The translations under genes and the position numbers were made by a program. From positions 1 through 64,000 of the forward strand of contig JBDRLU010000030.1 of the NCBI GenBank assembly GCA_043812795.1: a DNA stretch of 64,000 nt, read 5' to 3'. Origin of the DNA: JBDRLU01 sp043812795. Its GTDB lineage: Bacteria > Chloroflexota > Dehalococcoidia > Dehalococcoidales > UBA2162. The notes beneath the pieces are model-generated. The model did no database searches and was not told where the DNA came from. It saw only the letters and a program-made list of their open reading frames with translations. Numbering within the stretch: position 1 is the stretch's first letter; every line of letters begins with the position of its first letter. Below are positions 15,679 through 24,584 of the stretch, piece after piece.

Positions 15679-16983
15679 ATGATTCGTGACCCGGAACATG
15701 AAAAAATGTCGCGGAAGGAATTAGAGCAGCTCCAGCTTGAGCGCCTACAGGCCAAAGTCCACGAAGTCTATGCGAAAGTTCCCTTTTACCATCGAGCATT
15801 CGAAGCACGGCAAATAAGCCCTGATGATATCAAGACACTTAGCGACCTAACCAGATTACCGTTCACTACCAAGCTGGACTTTAGAGATAATTACCCGTAT
15901 GAACTACTGGCCGTTCCCCTGGAACAAATAGTCCGCATCCATGCTTCGAGCGGTACAACCGGCAAACCGATAGTCGCCGCCTATACTCAGGGTGATATTG
16001 ATACCTGGTCGGAGATATTAGCCCGTGCCCTCGCTACTGCTGGTGTAACCAAGCAGGATATACTGCAAAATGCTCTGGGCTACGGACTATTTACCGGAGG
16101 ACTGGGGTTCCATTACGGGGCCGAGCGCCTGGGTGCCGCAGTCGTTCCTTCGGCGACTGGAAACACCAAGCGCCAGATTACCCTCTTGCAGGACCTGGGC
16201 ACCACTGTTCTTGCCTGCACTCCTTCCTATGCGCTCGTCATAAGCGAAACTGCCCTGGAGATGGAGGTAAACCTGCGTAATACCAACCTCCGTTTGGCAC
16301 TATGCGGCGCCGAGCCGTGGTCAGAGCAAATGAGGAAAGATATCGAGGAGAAACTGGGTGTTCCTGCAATCGATAACTACGGACTGACCGAGGTCATCGG
16401 CCCGGGCGTTAGCATGGAATGCCGGTATCAATGCGGGATGCATATCCCTGAAGACCACTTTTTAGTTGAAATAATTAATCCGGAAACCGGAGAGCAATTG
16501 CCCTATGGTAAGGAAGGAGAGTTAGTAATAACGACCCTTACCAAGGAAGCTTGTCCGGTACTCCGCTTCCGGACGAGAGATATTACCAGCCTTAATCCTG
16601 AACCTTGTCGGTGTGGGCGGACACAAGTGAGAATGTCCCGGGTGACCGGCCGGACTGATGATATGCTGGTCGTCAGGGGGGTGAATGTTTTTCCATCGCA
16701 GATTGAGAGCGTGCTTCTTGAAGTTGAAGGAGTGCTCCCACATTACCAGATAGTCGTGGACAGGCAGCACGCGTTTTCCTACACTGACCTAGAAGTATGG
16801 GTTGAGGTAAGTGAAGATATCTTCTCCGATGAGATGCAAAAAATGGAAAGTTTGGCGAATAGAATTCGCTCGAATCTAGACTCCGTATTGGGGATATCGA
16901 CTCGCGTCAAACTCGTCGAGCCCAAGACCATTGCTCGCGGAGAGGGTAAAGCCAAAAGGGTCGTGGACCGAAGCGAGCTATAA
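15679..16983 (+). CDS. paaK: Phenylacetate-CoA ligase (AMP-forming)
   Basis: A 434-residue adenylate-forming ligase, the usual PaaK length. It activates an aryl-acetic or similar aromatic acid to its CoA ester using ATP. The phosphate-binding loop SSGTTGKP starts at Ser90, and LCGAEPWSEQMRK near residue 212 and DNYGLTEVIGPG near 232 are diagnostic for the PaaK group. The C-terminal domain has FRTRDIT and GRTDDMLVVRGVNVFPSQIE. The ACT-domain gene directly downstream is a standard partner of anaerobic paaK genes. The ATG at 15679 has an AGAGGA site. The true acid may be phenylacetate, indoleacetate or another aryl acid. Confidence 0.9.
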   Translation: MIRDPEHEKMSRKELEQLQLERLQAKVHEVYAKVPFYHRAFEARQISPDDIKTLSDLTRLPFTTKLDFRDNYPYELLAVPLEQIVRIHASSGTTGKPIVAAYTQGDIDTWSEILARALATAGVTKQDILQNALGYGLFTGGLGFHYGAERLGAAVVPSATGNTKRQITLLQDLGTTVLACTPSYALVISETALEMEVNLRNTNLRLALCGAEPWSEQMRKDIEEKLGVPAIDNYGLTEVIGPGVSMECRYQCGMHIPEDHFLVEIINPETGEQLPYGKEGELVITTLTKEACPVLRFRTRDITSLNPEPCRCGRTQVRMSRVTGRTDDMLVVRGVNVFPSQIESVLLEVEGVLPHYQIVVDRQHAFSYTDLEVWVEVSEDIFSDEMQKMESLANRIRSNLDSVLGISTRVKLVEPKTIARGEGKAKRVVDRSEL

Positions 16984-17026
16984 CCCCCTCGGAGACAGTG
17001 ACTTATAGCCACAGGAGGAAACGGTA

Positions 17027-17419
17027 GTGAGAGCAAAACAGGTTTCCGTTTTTGTGGAAAATAAACCGGGCCGGTTAGTCGCCATTGTGGAAGCCTTGGA
17101 AAAGAAAGGGATTAGTATACGCGGACTATCGGTAAGCGATGCTGCTGAAATCGGCATCGTGCGCCTGATTATGACTGACCCGGAAGAAGGCCTTGAAGAA
17201 CTGAGGCAAGCTGGCTTTATTACCAGGATGGACTGGGTACTATGTGCCGAGATGCCGGATGTACCTGGCGGGTTGCTGCACAGTGTCGCTAAGCCAATAG
17301 CCGAGGCTGGTATCAATATGCAGTATTTCTATGCCTATACCGAACCTTCAACAAACAGGGCAATCGCCGTCGTAAAGGTCGATGACCTGGAGAAAGCAGA
17401 AAATGTCCTCAATCCGTAG
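17027..17419 (+). CDS. ACT-domain protein paired with PaaK
   Basis: A 130-residue protein with two ACT-type halves. VSVFVENKPGRLVAIVEALEKKGISIRGLSV at the start is the classic ACT beta-alpha-beta entry, and PDVPGGLLHSVAKPIAEAGINMQYFYAY begins the second. ACT domains bind amino acids or related ligands and regulate metabolic enzymes. The start is a GTG at 17027 with AGGAGGAAA upstream, 43 bases after paaK. It very likely senses an aromatic amino acid or its product and modulates the ligase, but that is inference from the recurrent pairing. Confidence 0.85.
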   Translation: MRAKQVSVFVENKPGRLVAIVEALEKKGISIRGLSVSDAAEIGIVRLIMTDPEEGLEELRQAGFITRMDWVLCAEMPDVPGGLLHSVAKPIAEAGINMQYFYAYTEPSTNRAIAVVKVDDLEKAENVLNP

Positions 17420-17450
17420 CCAGTTGACGCTCGCAGGAGGGTAAAGTGTG

Positions 17451-18611
17451 ATGAGTATGCAACTCGGGATTCCCAAAGGGGCCGCAGTTGCTATTAACGA
17501 CCTGCTGGACCATTGTGCCGGAATCCAACCAGGGCAGGAGGTCCTCCTGTTGGCGCATATCGATGGGCTTCACGGGGGTGATAATCTCGTTGACCAGGAA
17601 GCCATCTCCTGGATTCAGACCGCGATACAACTGCGGGGTGCCAATGCCTCGGTCCTCTGGATAGATGAAATCGCAAAGCTCCACTCCTGGCGACTACCTC
17701 CCATAGTCAAGGCGGCGGTGGCCGCCTGCGATGTTTTTATTAATAATTCTTTCGATATCGTATTTGAAGAACTGGTCGAACTGAAGCAATTTCTCTGGGA
17801 ACGGAAGATACTCATGGTACGCAACTTCGCTACAACCGCGTCTCTCCTGTGCACTCCCTGGGCACAAACCCCCCATGAGCTTGTGAGTGAAATCCGGTAC
17901 CAGGCCTCGCTTCCTTTTAAAGAGGGGCTAACCTGGCAATTAACCGACGACAACGGGACGCATCTGGAAGGTATAATCGCTTCCGCATATGACCCTAACC
18001 ATCCCTGGTTCACCACTTACTCAGTGCGCCGTGAAGAAGCAGGTTCCTACCGGCCGTGGCCGGAATGGGTACATCCACCCGTCTACTTAGCGAATACTTC
18101 AGGCACTTTTATTTTTGATAGGATGCTCAGTTGGTGGTCGCGGTATATCGGCATATCCCCCTATTTCAGTGAGCCAATTAGACTAACCGTCAAGGCTGGC
18201 CGAATCATAAAGATTGAGGGTGGTCAAGAGGCTCAAGCCTTGCAGCGGTTCTTGGTGTCGATGCGTGACCGGCTAGGTGATGGGGTTTACTCCTTTAATG
18301 GCTTACATTTCGGTGTCCATCCGCAAGCGGCTGTCGGACCACACCAGTGCCCGAATGTCCTTTATCGCCGTTTAATTGAACACTCACATAGCTCTAACAT
18401 TCATGTCCATATCGGCGCACCGCCCCCTACTCCTGCCTATCCTTACTGGATGCATTGCACAGGTGACATCCGAACGGCCACGCTTCGTGTCGGCGATACC
18501 CTGATTCATGAGCGAGGACACCTTACTGCCCTGGATAACCCGGCGGTCCTGGCGGTGGCCGCAAAATATCCGGGGCGCCCTGGATTGAGTCCCGAACCAA
18601 GACCCTACTAA
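17451..18611 (+). CDS. M29 aminopeptidase / NicX-like metalloenzyme
   Basis: About 386 residues, distantly like the M29 (AmpS/leucyl aminopeptidase II) fold that also contains 2,5-dihydroxypyridine dioxygenase NicX. The N-terminus CAGIQPGQEVLLLAHID and the C-terminal histidine-rich part (EHSHSSNIHVHIG, LIHERGHLTALDNP) fit this fold, where the His and Glu residues would hold metal. The ATG at 17451 is favoured by GGAGGG nine bases upstream; a GTG one codon earlier is possible. It follows the PaaK-ACT pair closely, so a ring-cleaving or hydrolytic role in aromatic catabolism is more likely than peptide digestion, but the family call is only moderate. Confidence 0.55.
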   Translation: MSMQLGIPKGAAVAINDLLDHCAGIQPGQEVLLLAHIDGLHGGDNLVDQEAISWIQTAIQLRGANASVLWIDEIAKLHSWRLPPIVKAAVAACDVFINNSFDIVFEELVELKQFLWERKILMVRNFATTASLLCTPWAQTPHELVSEIRYQASLPFKEGLTWQLTDDNGTHLEGIIASAYDPNHPWFTTYSVRREEAGSYRPWPEWVHPPVYLANTSGTFIFDRMLSWWSRYIGISPYFSEPIRLTVKAGRIIKIEGGQEAQALQRFLVSMRDRLGDGVYSFNGLHFGVHPQAAVGPHQCPNVLYRRLIEHSHSSNIHVHIGAPPPTPAYPYWMHCTGDIRTATLRVGDTLIHERGHLTALDNPAVLAVAAKYPGRPGLSPEPRPY

Positions 18612-18646
18612 ATCTAACGCCGATACAATACTCAGCCTTGTAACAC

Positions 18647-20026
18647 TTAAGAGCGTGTAATCCCGGCACTCGTAGCATAACGCTTAGCCTTCGGACGCGG
18701 GACTGTCGCTATTGCTAACGCGGCCACTGCGAATAAACCGATGGCTGCCGTGAATGCCGGTCGGTACGAGCCTGAGACGTCGAAGACAACGTTCATGGCT
18801 ACCGGGCCGATGGCGGCGAACCCGAAGGCTATTAGATAACCTAAAGAACGGACTACACCCAGGCTCAAACGACCGAAATAGTCAGCCCAGATAACTTCCT
18901 GCATCAAGGCAAAGCCTGCCACCCCCAGTGCATATGCTGCCACAGCTAACCAGAGAAAGACAGGCTGCCCGGCCAGGAGAAAAAGAAAGGCGGCCACCCC
19001 CTGGATAATAACCGGCGCAACGCGGACGGCAGTTCTATGAGCATATTCGGCAACGAATCCCATGAATGGCATTAACGCTGCCATTATCGCCATTCTAAAT
19101 ATCAATACCACCGATAACGTCGCATCACTGTAACCTAAATCCTGGATGTAAGGAGCCAGGCTGATATTAATCCCCTGAAAGACCAGATTGTCGATTCCGA
19201 AACAGAGGGCCAGCAGCCAGAAACTTCCGGACACTAAGACCTCACGGCGACTCCATATCGGTTCCGGGGCTAAAGTTACTTCTTTGTTGATGGGCTTACC
19301 TTGTCTTTGATTTTGTGCTTCGGTAGTAACGGGGAGTATTCCATCCGGGTATAGTCCCACATCCTCCGGTCGGCGACGCATCAAAATGATTGCTGGAATA
19401 AAGCCGACCAGCCAGGCGATAACGGCGAAGATAACGAACATCGGCCGCCAACCATAGCCGGCAATAACCCACACAGCTACCGGAGTAAGAATTATGCCAC
19501 TTATATTGACCCCAAGACGACCGATACCGAGTGCCCGGCCACGCTTTCGGATGAACCAGTTGTTAATCGCAATGTCAGTGACCAAATTGCCCATCAAGGT
19601 GAACCCGATGGCCACGATAATACCCCGCAGGAGATAAAACTGCCAGATAGCACTTATCTGGGTTACTCCTAACATAGCTAAGCCGACAATTACAGCACCA
19701 ATGGGCATAAGCACTCGAGGGCCGTACTTGTCGATGAATGGACCTACCACAGGCGCAAAGAGAGCCTCAGCGAAGCGAGAGATAGTCTGGGTTAACGAGA
19801 GGGCAGTACGGCTCCAGCCAAATTCGTTTTGTAGAGGCTTGAAGAATAGGCCCAGCATCGACGACTGGTGCTCAGCGTAAGACAGATTAGCTAGAAACGT
19901 AGCCGCAACGATATTCCAGCCGTAGAAATAGCGGGGCTTCTTGCCTTCTGTCCTGGCTTTTCCGTAAGTCTTGTCTTGCAACGTGAGCTCTTGTTCCCTG
20001 TTCCGTCGTCGGCCGGGGAAAATCAA
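18647..20026 (-). CDS. MFS transporter (oxalate/formate antiporter or MCT-like)
   Basis: A 459-residue major facilitator with about twelve membrane segments. After a charged N-terminal tail of about 30 residues comes FYGWNIVAATFLANL, the typical first segment of the oxalate:formate antiporter / monocarboxylate group. GPFIDKYGPRVLMPIGA is the loop 2-3 signature. RRRPEDVGLYPDG lies in the central loop, also characteristic of this group. It probably brings in the organic acid used by the surrounding catabolic genes. The frame ends 12 bases from the end of the amidohydrolase pseudogene, which is upstream on the same strand. Confidence 0.83.
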   Translation of the reverse strand: MIFPGRRRNREQELTLQDKTYGKARTEGKKPRYFYGWNIVAATFLANLSYAEHQSSMLGLFFKPLQNEFGWSRTALSLTQTISRFAEALFAPVVGPFIDKYGPRVLMPIGAVIVGLAMLGVTQISAIWQFYLLRGIIVAIGFTLMGNLVTDIAINNWFIRKRGRALGIGRLGVNISGIILTPVAVWVIAGYGWRPMFVIFAVIAWLVGFIPAIILMRRRPEDVGLYPDGILPVTTEAQNQRQGKPINKEVTLAPEPIWSRREVLVSGSFWLLALCFGIDNLVFQGINISLAPYIQDLGYSDATLSVVLIFRMAIMAALMPFMGFVAEYAHRTAVRVAPVIIQGVAAFLFLLAGQPVFLWLAVAAYALGVAGFALMQEVIWADYFGRLSLGVVRSLGYLIAFGFAAIGPVAMNVVFDVSGSYRPAFTAAIGLFAVAALAIATVPRPKAKRYATSAGITRS

Positions 20027-20038
20027 CTGGCGTTTTGT

Positions 20039-20644
20039 TTATATCGGGAGACGCAGCAGCCTTCGAGCGTTGTTTTCAAATATTGCCCTTCTTTCTTCGT
20101 CAGTTATATCCATGGCTTCTATTGCATTAATTGTCTGTCGGTAACTTCTATTACCGAACTCTCGGTCACCAAGCGGCATATCGGCGGCAAAGAGCAGATG
20201 GTCGGCACCATAGAAGCCGCGGGCGCACATCAGAGACAGGGGATCACCATGGATTGCAGTATCAACATAGAACATCTTGTAATACTCGATGGGCGCCCTG
20301 GTCAGCCCCTGCATATATTTTCGGCCATATTCCATCTCGTACTTGCTATAATGCTGTATTATTCTTTGCTCAAAATAAGGTACCATCGCGCCACAATGGT
20401 GGGTAACTACTCTCAGATTCGGGTATTTCTCCAATATACCGCTGAATATCAGGCGAGTCATCGCTACTGTCGTATCATATACCCAGCCGAAGACGCTGTT
20501 GGTGTCATATTTCGCTTCCGTTTCAGTCTGGTAATCGGCAAAGTCCGTAGTCCTGTGAGGGTGAATATATATGGGCAAGTTGTAAGCAGACATCTTCTCA
20601 TAGAGTGGCATGAATTCCGGGGAATCCAGAGGTTTACCGTTCAC
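20039..20644 (-). pseudogene. Amidohydrolase (ACMSD-like), C-terminal part after frameshift
   Basis: The rear two thirds (about 201 residues) of an amidohydrolase-2 family protein, the group that includes aminocarboxymuconate-semialdehyde decarboxylase and gamma-resorcylate decarboxylase. VNGKPLDSPEFMPLYEK, YIHPHR, THHCGAMVPYFEQR and the late FAADMPLGD carry the expected metal-ligand His and Asp residues. The front part lies upstream in another frame. Removing one G from a run of five (C5 at 20664-20668 on the plus strand) restores a continuous reading RGVYINSHVNGKPLD. On its own this piece lacks the first metal-binding strand and should be inactive. Confidence 0.75.
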
Positions 20645-21065
20645 GTGACTGTTGATGTAAACACCCCCTCATCTTCAAGTCTTTGATGGCCCGGTCGGCT
20701 TCTCTTAAAGCGGCATCCATGTTGTTCATCGGCAGATAGGCGATAGCAGCCACGAATCTATCGGGGTATTTTGCCACGAGTTCCGCCATCTGGTCATTGG
20801 CCAACTGAGCTAAGCCCGGCGCCTTCGCGGGACGAGCAATGTCCTCAATAGCTGGAAAACCGAGTGTCAATACTTGGACCAGACCATCGTACTTGTCCAT
20901 TATGCGGAACCGGTACTCCAGGTCATACAGCGGTGGTGATACCGGTCGTGTCGGAACGATTGTCTGGCCGGTCGTTCTCGGAGAGAGCTTATCGAGAGCT
21001 TCGAGGTATTTCGCCGGTGTAACGTGAGAGAATGCATCGATTTTTAACGGATATGCCTGTTTCAC
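20634..21065 (-). pseudogene. Amidohydrolase (ACMSD-like), N-terminal part before frameshift
   Basis: The front part of the same amidohydrolase, starting best at a GTG (21065) preceded by AGGAGGA. It includes KIDAFSHVTPAKYLEAL, where the usual HxH motif of the family reads FSH, then PDRFVAAIAYLPM and DRAIKDLKMRG. After that the frame runs into an unrelated tail ending at 20634. The break is at a homopolymeric G5 run. It is either a single-base insertion that inactivated the gene, a sequencing or assembly error in the run, or, less likely, a slippage-controlled gene. Confidence 0.75.
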
Positions 21066-21257
21066 ATGTTCCTCCTGCCTCATTATTCGAGGGTAATCGG
21101 TGACCTTTAATGATTCATGATATTATACCATGCGCTATTCTGATCAAATGTCAGTCTCCTCTATGATAAAAGACGAAAGAGTCAATCTCCGCTGGAAAGT
21201 CAAAAATGTTATACTGGCAAGGGCTAGTATTTTGCGATTCAACAAATAAGAGATACT

Positions 21258-21767
21258 ATGTTTTTTAAAAAGAAGTGCCCGAATTGCGGAGCCATGAATC
21301 CAAAGGGTGCCCCTACCTGTGCCAGGTGTGGTGCTTCATTTGAAATGAGACCGGCCAGGATTCTAGCCGCCGTCAAAGATTATGATGAGGCCATCCGACT
21401 CAATCCTCAGAGTGCCGAGGTCTACTATAAGCGAGGTTTCTTTTATCAGAGTCATGGTTATGCGGAACGGGCTATTGAGGACTTCGATAAGACTATCAGC
21501 CTCGACCCTCAATTCGCTCAGGCTTACAGCAACCGAGCTTATGCTTATCTCAACAAGAAGCGGTTCGACCTGGCAATAGCTGACTGCACCAAGGCTATCA
21601 ATCTTAACCCGAGCGACGCAGTAGCTTTCTTGAATCGGGGCGTTGCCTACAACCTGCAGGGCGACAAAGCCAGAGCTAAAATTGACCTTGAGAAAGCTAT
21701 CGCTCTGTCCGATAATCCCAGGTTAATCGAGACGGCCAGACAACAAATTAAGGGACTTGCCAAATAA
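21258..21767 (+). CDS. Zinc-ribbon and TPR-repeat protein
   Basis: A 169-residue protein with an N-terminal zinc ribbon made of CPNC and CARC (residues 8-25), followed by three or more tetratricopeptide repeats (for example AEVYYKRGFFYQSHGYAERAI, then AQAYSNRAYAYLNKKRFDLAI). TPR repeats form a helical scaffold for protein-protein contacts. No enzymatic domain or signal peptide is present. It stands alone between the amidohydrolase remnant and the oppositely oriented nitroreductase. The ATG at 21258 lacks a strong ribosome binding site. The interaction partner is unknown. Confidence 0.85.
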   Translation: MFFKKKCPNCGAMNPKGAPTCARCGASFEMRPARILAAVKDYDEAIRLNPQSAEVYYKRGFFYQSHGYAERAIEDFDKTISLDPQFAQAYSNRAYAYLNKKRFDLAIADCTKAINLNPSDAVAFLNRGVAYNLQGDKARAKIDLEKAIALSDNPRLIETARQQIKGLAK

Positions 21768-21822
21768 TGGTAATCCGATTATAGTTCCATGCCTGGACCG
21801 GATGGCTGTCTGTCTGAGAAAT

Positions 21823-22338
21823 CTACTCTTTGAGTGTTTCGTAGCAGATAATTTCCTCAAGGGGTTTTCGTGTTTTCGGTCTTCCCGCTTCTTTAGGAAA
21901 ACCCAGGGGAAGTATCGTGACGATTTGGTAGTTCTCGGGCACTCCCAGAATATCTTTGGCCTCCTGTTGTGAAAAGCGGCCAATCCAGCAGGTTCCCAGT
22001 CCCTCATCGACGGCGGCGAGAGTAATATGGTCGACGGCCAGAGCCAGGTCGACAGCGTAGGATGGCACTCCACAAGTCATTATTCGGTCCGGCATCGTGG
22101 CTACGGCCGCGATGACCACCGGCGCTTTGGCTACGTGCTCCTGTCCTCCCGCCGCGTGTGCCAGTTCCCGGCGCCTTCCGGCATCTCTGACCACAATAAA
22201 TTTCCACGGCTGTCGGTTACCGGCCGATGGTGCCATACGCGCCGCTTCGAGGATTCTCAGTAACTTGTCTTCCGGGACAGGTCTATCCTCGTAATCCCGG
22301 ATACTCTTTCTTTCCTTTACCGCTTTTTGTAATTCCAT
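21823..22338 (-). CDS. Nitroreductase-family FMN protein
   Basis: A 171-residue FMN-dependent oxidoreductase of the nitroreductase fold. RKSIRDYEDRPVPEDKLLRILEAARMAPSAGNRQPW at the N-terminus is the standard FMN phosphate-binding signature (Arg-Ser-x-Arg), and GLGTCWIGRF near residue 120 is the second conserved block. It would use NAD(P)H or reduced ferredoxin to reduce nitro groups, quinones or unsaturated acyl compounds. It follows the MoaD-like gene with a 43-base gap on the same strand and may be part of the tungsten oxidoreductase operon. A shorter paralogue-like relative lies at 37628. Confidence 0.88.
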   Translation of the reverse strand: MELQKAVKERKSIRDYEDRPVPEDKLLRILEAARMAPSAGNRQPWKFIVVRDAGRRRELAHAAGGQEHVAKAPVVIAAVATMPDRIMTCGVPSYAVDLALAVDHITLAAVDEGLGTCWIGRFSQQEAKDILGVPENYQIVTILPLGFPKEAGRPKTRKPLEEIICYETLKE

Positions 22339-22381
22339 TCCCTTCTCCTGTCAGTTATTTGTGAGTGTTATGCCGTGCACG

Positions 22382-22714
22382 TTATCCACCCTCGATAATG
22401 GGAACAAATGTAAGCGTATCTCCATCAGACAGCTTGGAAGTAAGGCCACCCCCTATATCTAATGAGTGGCCATTCAGGAAAATGGCAACAACACCCGTCG
22501 GTGTTTGAGTATTCACATCAAAAACCATCTGACTGAAGCGCTGGTATCTAATACCAAGTCGTTTTAAGAGGTCCGCCACTGATATTGTCCCCCCGTGTCC
22601 ATGCTTGGAAATGACCTCTTCGCTCTTTGGTTCAACGCCCAGTGATTCAGCTAACGACGGTAGAAATTCAAGCCGCACTTTCCCCACCTGTGTTTTGCCA
22701 GCACTCCTTTTCAT
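22382..22714 (-). CDS. MoaD/ThiS-type sulfur carrier protein linked to AOR
   Basis: A 110-residue ubiquitin-like protein ending in the double glycine (IIEGG) that MoaD and ThiS proteins use to carry sulfur as a thiocarboxylate. The fold is seen in VAIFLNGHSLD and SKLSDGDTLTFVPII. It sits 51 bases after the aldehyde ferredoxin oxidoreductase gene. MoaD-like genes are commonly attached to such operons and supply the dithiolene sulfur of the tungstopterin cofactor. An N-terminal extension of about 20 residues is unusual for MoaD. The role as cofactor-maturation partner is inferred from context. Confidence 0.8.
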   Translation of the reverse strand: MKRSAGKTQVGKVRLEFLPSLAESLGVEPKSEEVISKHGHGGTISVADLLKRLGIRYQRFSQMVFDVNTQTPTGVVAIFLNGHSLDIGGGLTSKLSDGDTLTFVPIIEGG

Positions 22715-22765
22715 GGTTAGGGTTCTTCCCGCATCCCTTTTCCCGTCTTTGTGAGTTAATTTAAT

Positions 22766-24568
22766 TTAGCCAACCGCATTCATGGGTTCCAGTACCGGAA
22801 TAACGAAGTCAAGTCCGAGGCGGGTTAAGCCTTCTCGAGGCGGTAATCCTGCTTCGGTCAGCTTCAGTTTCTCGACATAGAATTTCTTTTTCTCTTCCTC
22901 CCATTCGGCCTTATCCCATACCCATTTCGTGCCATATTTATCGGTAACAGGCTCATCGAAGGCCCGTGGCGGCAGGTAATCATCTTTCGCCGGGTGATAA
23001 CCTTCGCGGAGGCTCACGCACCGGTTGAAGTAGTAATTACGCAGTTTTATATCGTTAACATCGTCTAACGTCAGGTTCCACCCGCAGACGGCATTAAGGA
23101 ACTTCCTGGCTACTTCCTCCCGCGAGCCCCATATCTGGACAAACGGCGGGACCGCAAAAATGCATACCGTCATCGCCTCTTCCAGCGCACTGTCCGGACC
23201 TGAGCCCATCCGTGCCCCGTTGTGACTGGTACCGTATAAAAGTCCCCAACCAACCTGCTTATTTCTGACGTCATAGGTGGGAGCAGCACAGCCATGGACT
23301 TCGAAACCGTAGCGTACCGACTTCTTGCCGAACACCTTATAGGCACGCCGGAACCCATCAGCCAGGGCATTGGCGGCGCGACCTTCCCGGTAAGCAATTT
23401 TCTTCAGCAAAGCACAGGTTGTCTCTGTGTCACCCCACCGGAGTTCCAGTCCGCCGAGGTCTTCTTTCGTGATGATGCCGTTCTGATAAAGGTCGATAGC
23501 AAAGGCAACGATGCCACCGAGCTCCTCGCCATCCATGCCCAGTTCGTTTTCCAGCGGAGCGATTTCCGCCATCTCCTCATAACCTACCATGATGTTGGCG
23601 TTGAAGCCGCCGACATTGTCATGGCGGAACTCGCCGCCGAACGCGCCCCGCCGGTTATGCTTGAAATAAGGCACCTCGCAGGATGCAGCGCAGCCCGGGC
23701 AACCGTCCGTCCAGGCAAAATACTTGAGCTGGTGCTCCAGGTAATTGGATTTCTCGACAATGGGGTCATAGCTATCGTGGTTATTCCGGATGCCCTCGGC
23801 GGCATGGCGGAGTAGGGATGGTGGTGAGGCAGTGGCACCGAAGCGGCTCCGGGAAAGCTTCTCCAGCGCCGTCTTGGGACTGAGGGCATAGGTCTGGAAA
23901 AGCTCCCAGACCTGCCTGTGGTCGGCGTACAATGGGCCCTTAGTCCCTCTCACGGCAATCGCTTTCAAATTCTTACTACCCATTACTGCCCCACACCCCC
24001 ACTTCGAGGCGGAATGGACGAACTCCGTAGAAGTATTGGCAAAGCGTACCAGGTTCTCACCCGCCGGGCCGATGCAAAGAACACCAAATACCTCTCCGGT
24101 CTCGTCGTTGAGCCGGTTCCTTATCGTAAACTCGGTCTCCTGTTTCCATTTGCCCCACAGGTCGGTGGCGTCCCGTATTTCCACTTTATCGTTATAAACG
24201 TAGAGATAGACCGGGGTTTTCGCCTTGCCCTTGATGAGGATACCGGCGTTATATTGTGCCCTTACGATTTCTTCACCGATATAGCCGGAAACGCTGCTTC
24301 TGCCTGCCCAACCGGTAAGGGGAGACTTAAAACTCAGAATAGTCTTGTCCCCGATAATACCGGTCGTCGGCCCGACCCCGACGTGCAGGATATTGTCTGG
24401 AGAAAGGGGGTCTGCCCCCGGCGGCACCAGTTCCCAGAGTAGTTTATTGGCCAACCCCCGGGCACCCAGATATTTCTTGACATCTTCGGTTACATCAATA
24501 ACCCGGCTCGTACCCTTAGTCAAATCCACTTCCAGTAGATTAAAATTGATTTCAGACATTTGTGCCAC
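22766..24568 (-). CDS. aor: Tungsten aldehyde:ferredoxin oxidoreductase, large subunit
   Basis: A 600-residue member of the AOR family, which oxidises aldehydes to acids (or the reverse) with a tungsten bis-pyranopterin and one 4Fe-4S cluster, passing electrons to ferredoxin. The N-terminal domain has LLEVDLTKGTSRVID and ARGLANKLLWEL. The cluster ligands are C290-x2-C293-x3-C297, with a fourth Cys in AMTVCIF near residue 485. GCGAVMGSKNLKAIAVRG (191-208) is the pterin-binding signature. The gene follows a 16-Cys FeS subunit and precedes a MoaD-like gene, forming a complete small operon. The aldehyde substrate cannot be read from sequence. Confidence 0.92.
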   Translation of the reverse strand: MAQMSEINFNLLEVDLTKGTSRVIDVTEDVKKYLGARGLANKLLWELVPPGADPLSPDNILHVGVGPTTGIIGDKTILSFKSPLTGWAGRSSVSGYIGEEIVRAQYNAGILIKGKAKTPVYLYVYNDKVEIRDATDLWGKWKQETEFTIRNRLNDETGEVFGVLCIGPAGENLVRFANTSTEFVHSASKWGCGAVMGSKNLKAIAVRGTKGPLYADHRQVWELFQTYALSPKTALEKLSRSRFGATASPPSLLRHAAEGIRNNHDSYDPIVEKSNYLEHQLKYFAWTDGCPGCAASCEVPYFKHNRRGAFGGEFRHDNVGGFNANIMVGYEEMAEIAPLENELGMDGEELGGIVAFAIDLYQNGIITKEDLGGLELRWGDTETTCALLKKIAYREGRAANALADGFRRAYKVFGKKSVRYGFEVHGCAAPTYDVRNKQVGWGLLYGTSHNGARMGSGPDSALEEAMTVCIFAVPPFVQIWGSREEVARKFLNAVCGWNLTLDDVNDIKLRNYYFNRCVSLREGYHPAKDDYLPPRAFDEPVTDKYGTKWVWDKAEWEEEKKKFYVEKLKLTEAGLPPREGLTRLGLDFVIPVLEPMNAVG

Positions 24569-24584
24569 TCGTCCTATAACCTTT

